Source: Bugulina stolonifera
Lineage: Eukaryota > Bryozoa > Gymnolaemata > Cheilostomatida > Bugulidae
Assembly (NCBI GenBank): GCA_935421135.1
Contig: OW285196.1
Location: forward strand, 14,629,001 to 14,693,000
Length of the DNA stretch: 64,000 bases
Direction of reading: 5' to 3'
Below the pieces are notes generated by a model. That model did no database searches. It saw only the letters and a program-made list of their open reading frames with translations, and was not told the DNA's origin. Of this stretch, positions 60,421-64,000 are shown in pieces. The translations under genes were made by a program, and so were the position numbers. Each line of letters opens with the position of its first letter. The stretch's first letter is position 1.

Positions 60421-60991
60421 TACTTCAGTGAGCTAAATACATAATGTAGTTATACTTCTCGGCTCCCTTACCTCTGTAATTATTGGTGATATGTAACTGA
60501 TGCACCTATATGCAAAATAACAAACTTGCACTTGTTCATACATTAATATACTAGGTCCTCCTCTATACTGCTTCGGTTCTCTTTGTATTATGCAGATTAC
60601 TTTGAGCAGAACATCAACTTCAAGGTGACAACATAATTATTAATGTCATTATACTGAATGGTTTTTATTGGATGCCATTAGAACACACAATATTCCTCCT
60701 AATTATCAGCATCATAATATAGATATTGAATGATACCATAAAACAATTAGAATTTTATATAATGCCAAGAATGGAGAACAAACCAGCAGTAACCAAACTT
60801 TGAACAAAATTTAACAATAATTTTGTTTCTCATAGATGTAATGTACATTATATTGTGTTATGCCAACTACATGAAACATTGTAACTGGGAAATTGATGAC
60901 AATCAAGTTTTGAAATATGAAGCTTATTCATTATTATGCTGGTCTGCTTAAGTAGCTCAGTAAATATATTCACTTAGAAAGACTAAATTAG

Positions 60992-61486
60992 TTATTTGGG
61001 TGCGACAGTTGTTGTTGTAGTCCTTCGGCATTCATCTCTACACTTCTGCATGTTATCACTTCTACACTGTGAATCAGGCTGCTCACCACATTCTCTGATG
61101 ATGCAGTCATGCACACATCCTATAAATTGTTGAGAAAAAAGCTTCTTAAACGTAAATGTCTTGAGTGAAAATGATAAAACTTGCTTAATGGTGGCTGAAT
61201 TCAATACGGGGGGCACAACTTCTTGCTGAGTGAAACAATACAGCTTCTCTTATGAGTGACTTGCATCGCACGATGATTGAATATGTTATTACTCTGATGT
61301 AGAGGTAGGGCTTTGGTAGCATATACATGCTGAAGTTGAAAGAAATTACATTGCTAAAATGTAATCTTGGTTCTTACTTTTGTGGCCATTCCCACCGAGT
61401 CCACCAGAACCATGGCTAGCTGCCGCCACTCCAAATAAGACGAGACTGCAGCAGATGAACAGAGCCAGAAATGGTGAGATCCTCAT
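60992..61486 (-). CDS. Secreted Cys-rich peptide precursor with Thr tail (61 kb)
   Basis: This is the clearest member. The ATG at 61,486 follows TTTTAG (61,504-61,505). It codes a signal peptide of about 23 residues (Arg-2, Leu/Phe core, Ala-Ala-Ala) and a Gly-rich spacer, ending at the GTAAGA donor in phase 1 (exon 61,378-61,503). Exon 3, 60,992-61,119 (acceptor TTTATAG), completes 78 residues: Cys at 38, 42, 47, 55, 63 and 67, then five Thr and a short end. The split codon becomes Arg-37 after Lys-36, giving a dibasic site immediately before the first Cys, a plausible processing site. AATAAA lies at 60,669-60,664. Secreted; function unknown. Confidence 0.75.
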
Positions 61487-61866
61487 ATTTTCTTAAAACT
61501 TCTCTAAAATTTGTGACAGAATTCCCTCAACTGGATGTATAGGCAATAAACAAATAGGTGTAATAGGTATACAATGTCTGTGTATGCACAATGATATCAA
61601 GCGTGCACAGCTTTAATTTATGAACTGAAACTGCAATATTCACACATGAACGTTCTCAACAATTCCAATACATTTACTTAGTAAACATTGAGCAAATACA
61701 GCCATTCTACATACACCTGTCTAAAATTTTTTTCCAATAACCTGTCTAGTAAGATATTAACCTAAGACTGTATGGACTCAATATTTCTTTGTTTAACAAT
61801 ATGAACATGAGTGGTTTTGAAATATATTCACCACTTGAAAATAATTAGCGTTTCTAATTGACTTAC

Positions 61867-62070
61867 CCTTGATGCTTGCGATGCGGCTATTAGTTTAGTC
61901 TTCCCAAGAGAAATGTGAATTACTGCGCATTAGTCTCTCATTCTAAATATTTTTGAGTTATACCTAGCCATGTGGTTGATGACCATCACCAGAACCATCA
62001 AAGAATAGATCAGTCTTTTAATGCATGGTGCTAGTTAGCTCATAGCAACAGTCAATTTACCAAATGAACC
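61867..62070 (-). promoter_or_regulatory. Family promoter block (61-kb member)
   Basis: The leader ends at 61,867 before GTAAGT. The conserved block at 61,970-62,010 (catgtggttgatgaccatca on the plus strand) is recognisable. There is no good TATA; the matching site reads taaatattt. Confidence 0.5.
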
Positions 62071-62629
62071 ATGTCTCATACACAGTAGCAATGATCATAG
62101 AGAAAAAATATCATAATATACATATATATATTTTTACTTGAAGATGTGCGTCACTCAATGCATATTTCAGCAGATTAGTTCAAGTAATTTAAACTAACTT
62201 GAGAGAGAATGCACTCACAAAAGTCACATAAATTATCCTATTGAGAGATAAGGCTCATTGTGGGAAATGCAATTGTATATTTACATGTACATGTACTAGC
62301 TTGTGGAAACACTGTTTGCTTTTATAAACTGCAAACACTACTCCAACTAAAGAAATTTAAGCACTGTAGTTGTGGTTAGGGGCATTTAAAAGTAATGTCA
62401 ACACTCACAGATAATAAGGGTATGGGCTATTTTGTATCAAGTCTCTTGATAGCTATTGGGTTAAAATTGGGATATTAATGCATTCTACACTGCTTTCTAC
62501 CCAATCTAAACATCAGTGATATTGCCTATTTCTGAATTTCATGTTATCTCTGTCATATTGTTGGTAATGCTTTATCCTAAGCCATTGTAGGCACTCCATT
62601 TGTCTCATATACAATGTAAGTTATTGCTA

Positions 62630-62872
62630 TTAACCATGCGCAGATATTCTTCCTGCCATCTGGCAATAATACTGCCCATGCAATGCATCATTATCTAGTC
62701 TTTCACTTTCTGCTCTCCTTGTCATGTTCCTTGCATTTCTACTTTGTGATCTATAATTCTTATAGTCACACAAGTTGGCTCTTATAACCTCTCGATGAAA
62801 CTCAGTATTTATGTTATTATGGTAATAATATACTGTGTTTGTTTCTGTCTCCATATCCTTGCTACTATGCAA
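62630..62872 (-). CDS. Open frame of an unknown protein (intact relative of the 5.9-kb relic)
   Basis: An 80-codon minus-strand frame from ATG at 62,872 to TAA, polar and basic, with a C-terminal half (RAExxRLDxDxLxGQYY) conserved at protein level in the relics at 5,902 and 19,289. Here the upstream half is also open. The start is uncertain because the first codons overlap a block that forms the 3' flank of the next Cys gene. No splice sites are assigned. Not recognised. Confidence 0.4.
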   Translation of the reverse strand: MHSSKDMETETNTVYYYHNNINTEFHREVIRANLCDYKNYRSQSRNARNMTRRAESERLDNDALHGQYYCQMAGRISAHG

Positions 62873-63256
62873 AGTGCTTTCAGCTGAATTCTCGAATCCA
62901 ATAGTACAACATAGTATAATTATACAGAAAGGATTTTATTGAACGCCATCAAAAAACTATTTTTTACTTGCAAAAATATTAGCCTCACAATATAGCAACT
63001 TGAATGGTACTGTACTATAATTGGCACATTATAGAATGCTGGGAGTGGAATAAAGAACAAATCTGCCTAAATAGAACTGTGAACTCAATTTAATATTTAG
63101 CTTGCCTTATGTAAACATAATTTGATGAATTAGACAGTAAATCAGTCAATTTGTGGAACATAAAACTTATTTATTATTATGCTGGTCTGCTTAAGTCGTT
63201 CAGTAGATGATTCACTTATATCTGCCATAAAGACTGAGTTAGTTGTTTGGATAGCT

Positions 63257-63781
63257 TTAAGGTGTGACAGTCGTTGTTGTGGTTGTAGTCCTTCGGCATT
63301 CATCTCTACACTTCTGCGAGTTATCCCTTCTACATTGTCGATTAGGCTGCTCACCACATTCTCTGATGATGCAGTCACGCATGCATCCTGTAAAATGTTG
63401 AGAAAAGAAAATATTTAAACTTAAATGTTTTGAGTGAAAATTATAGAACTTCACCTAATCATGAAGGGATGAACAGGATACTAGTTTTGATTAGAATAAG
63501 TCTGCTGTGAGACAAATTAAAAGATAAACTTTTCCATCTGTGCAGTTTTAAGGCGTCTACGTGCAATAAGTTGACATTAGCACACTATTAAACATTGTGA
63601 TTCTCACGCATAAAAGCAAGTCGTTCAGGTCCACCAGCACCAGGCCCACCAGGACCATGGTTTCCCATTCCATCAGTTATGGTACTTCGGCATTCATCTC
63701 TGCACTTTTGCATATTATCATTTCTACACTGTAGATCAGGCTGCTCACCACATTGTCTAATGATGCAGTCACGCATACATC
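63257..63781 (-). CDS. Secreted precursor with two Cys modules (partial, 5' exon beyond the window)
   Basis: Exon A, 63,608-63,781 (acceptor TTTCACAG), codes a full C-x3-C-x4-C-x7-C-x7-C-x3-C module and then a Gly/Pro-rich spacer. It ends in phase 1 at a GTGAGA donor, the position homologous to the signal-exon donor of relatives. Exon B, 63,257-63,387 (acceptor TTTACAG), codes a second complete module followed by seven Thr and a short end. Both joins are phase 1 and place an Arg directly before the first Cys of exon B. If unspliced, exon A stops at 63,588. The signal exon should lie past 64,000: the sequence at 63,960-64,000 matches the second intron of the 2.7-kb gene. Alternatively these are two neighbouring genes. 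Confidence 0.55.
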
Positions 63782-64000
63782 CTGTGAAACGTTGAGAAAA
63801 ATGAGATTTTGACTTGAATGTTTATGGTGATAATTACTAAACCTTACTTAATACTGGCTAGACAGTCTAAACAAAACATGCAGGAACACGATTTTTGCAT
63901 CTTGAATCGGAATAAGCTATGCTGGGAGGTAGTGAAGGATTAAGTTCCCTTCTATGGAATTTTTAAAATATTACATCGTAGGATGATTTGATTATTTTGA

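Overview
The window is AT-rich eukaryotic DNA with GT-AG introns, TATA promoters, AATAAA signals, tRNA-derived repeats, a hAT-like MITE and solo LTRs. There are no operons or Shine-Dalgarno sites. The abundance of the palindrome ACATGTACATGT, short introns and a dense cluster of tiny secreted-peptide genes suggest a marine invertebrate, most likely a demosponge. That taxonomic guess is inference only.

Layout. Positions 1-28,860 are a tandem segmental duplication: unit 1 (1-13,924), unit 2 (13,925-27,903) and the start of a third, diverged copy (28,571-28,860). Each full unit carries a minus-strand Cys-rich secreted-peptide gene (2,687-5,065; 16,639-18,470) and a plus-strand secreted Gly/Arg-rich gene (about 11,870-13,306; 25,845-27,279). 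The copies differ by insertions: a hAT-like MITE and a solo LTR only in unit 1, a second solo LTR at the end of unit 2, and about 1.46 kb present only in unit 2. Positions 28,860-41,900 are a different region. It holds a putative tail-anchored protein gene with repeatedly duplicated exons (30.5-34.9 kb), a GC-rich repeat, and a small acidic-protein gene with three alternative last exons (37.9-39.2 kb). Positions 41,900-64,000 return to diverged relatives of the first unit: Cys-rich genes at 42, 61 and 63.3-63.8 kb, decaying relatives at 47 and 54 kb, and a gene-less remnant near 56 kb.

How it fits together. The central result is one multigene family not visible from single open frames, because every member is split by introns. 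The shared plan is a non-coding first exon behind a TATA box, a second exon with ATG about 20 bases after the acceptor coding a signal peptide plus Gly-rich spacer, a phase-1 intron, and a last exon coding a Cys motif that is usually followed by a Thr tract. The minus-strand members share the framework C-x3-C-x4-C-x7-C-x7-C-x3-C. The plus-strand Gly/Arg genes carry a shortened C-x3-C-x3-C version plus Thr5, joined in the same phase. The right-edge gene carries two Cys modules in tandem. Function is unknown; secretion and disulfide-rich maturation are inferred. I do not recognise the Cys framework as a named family.
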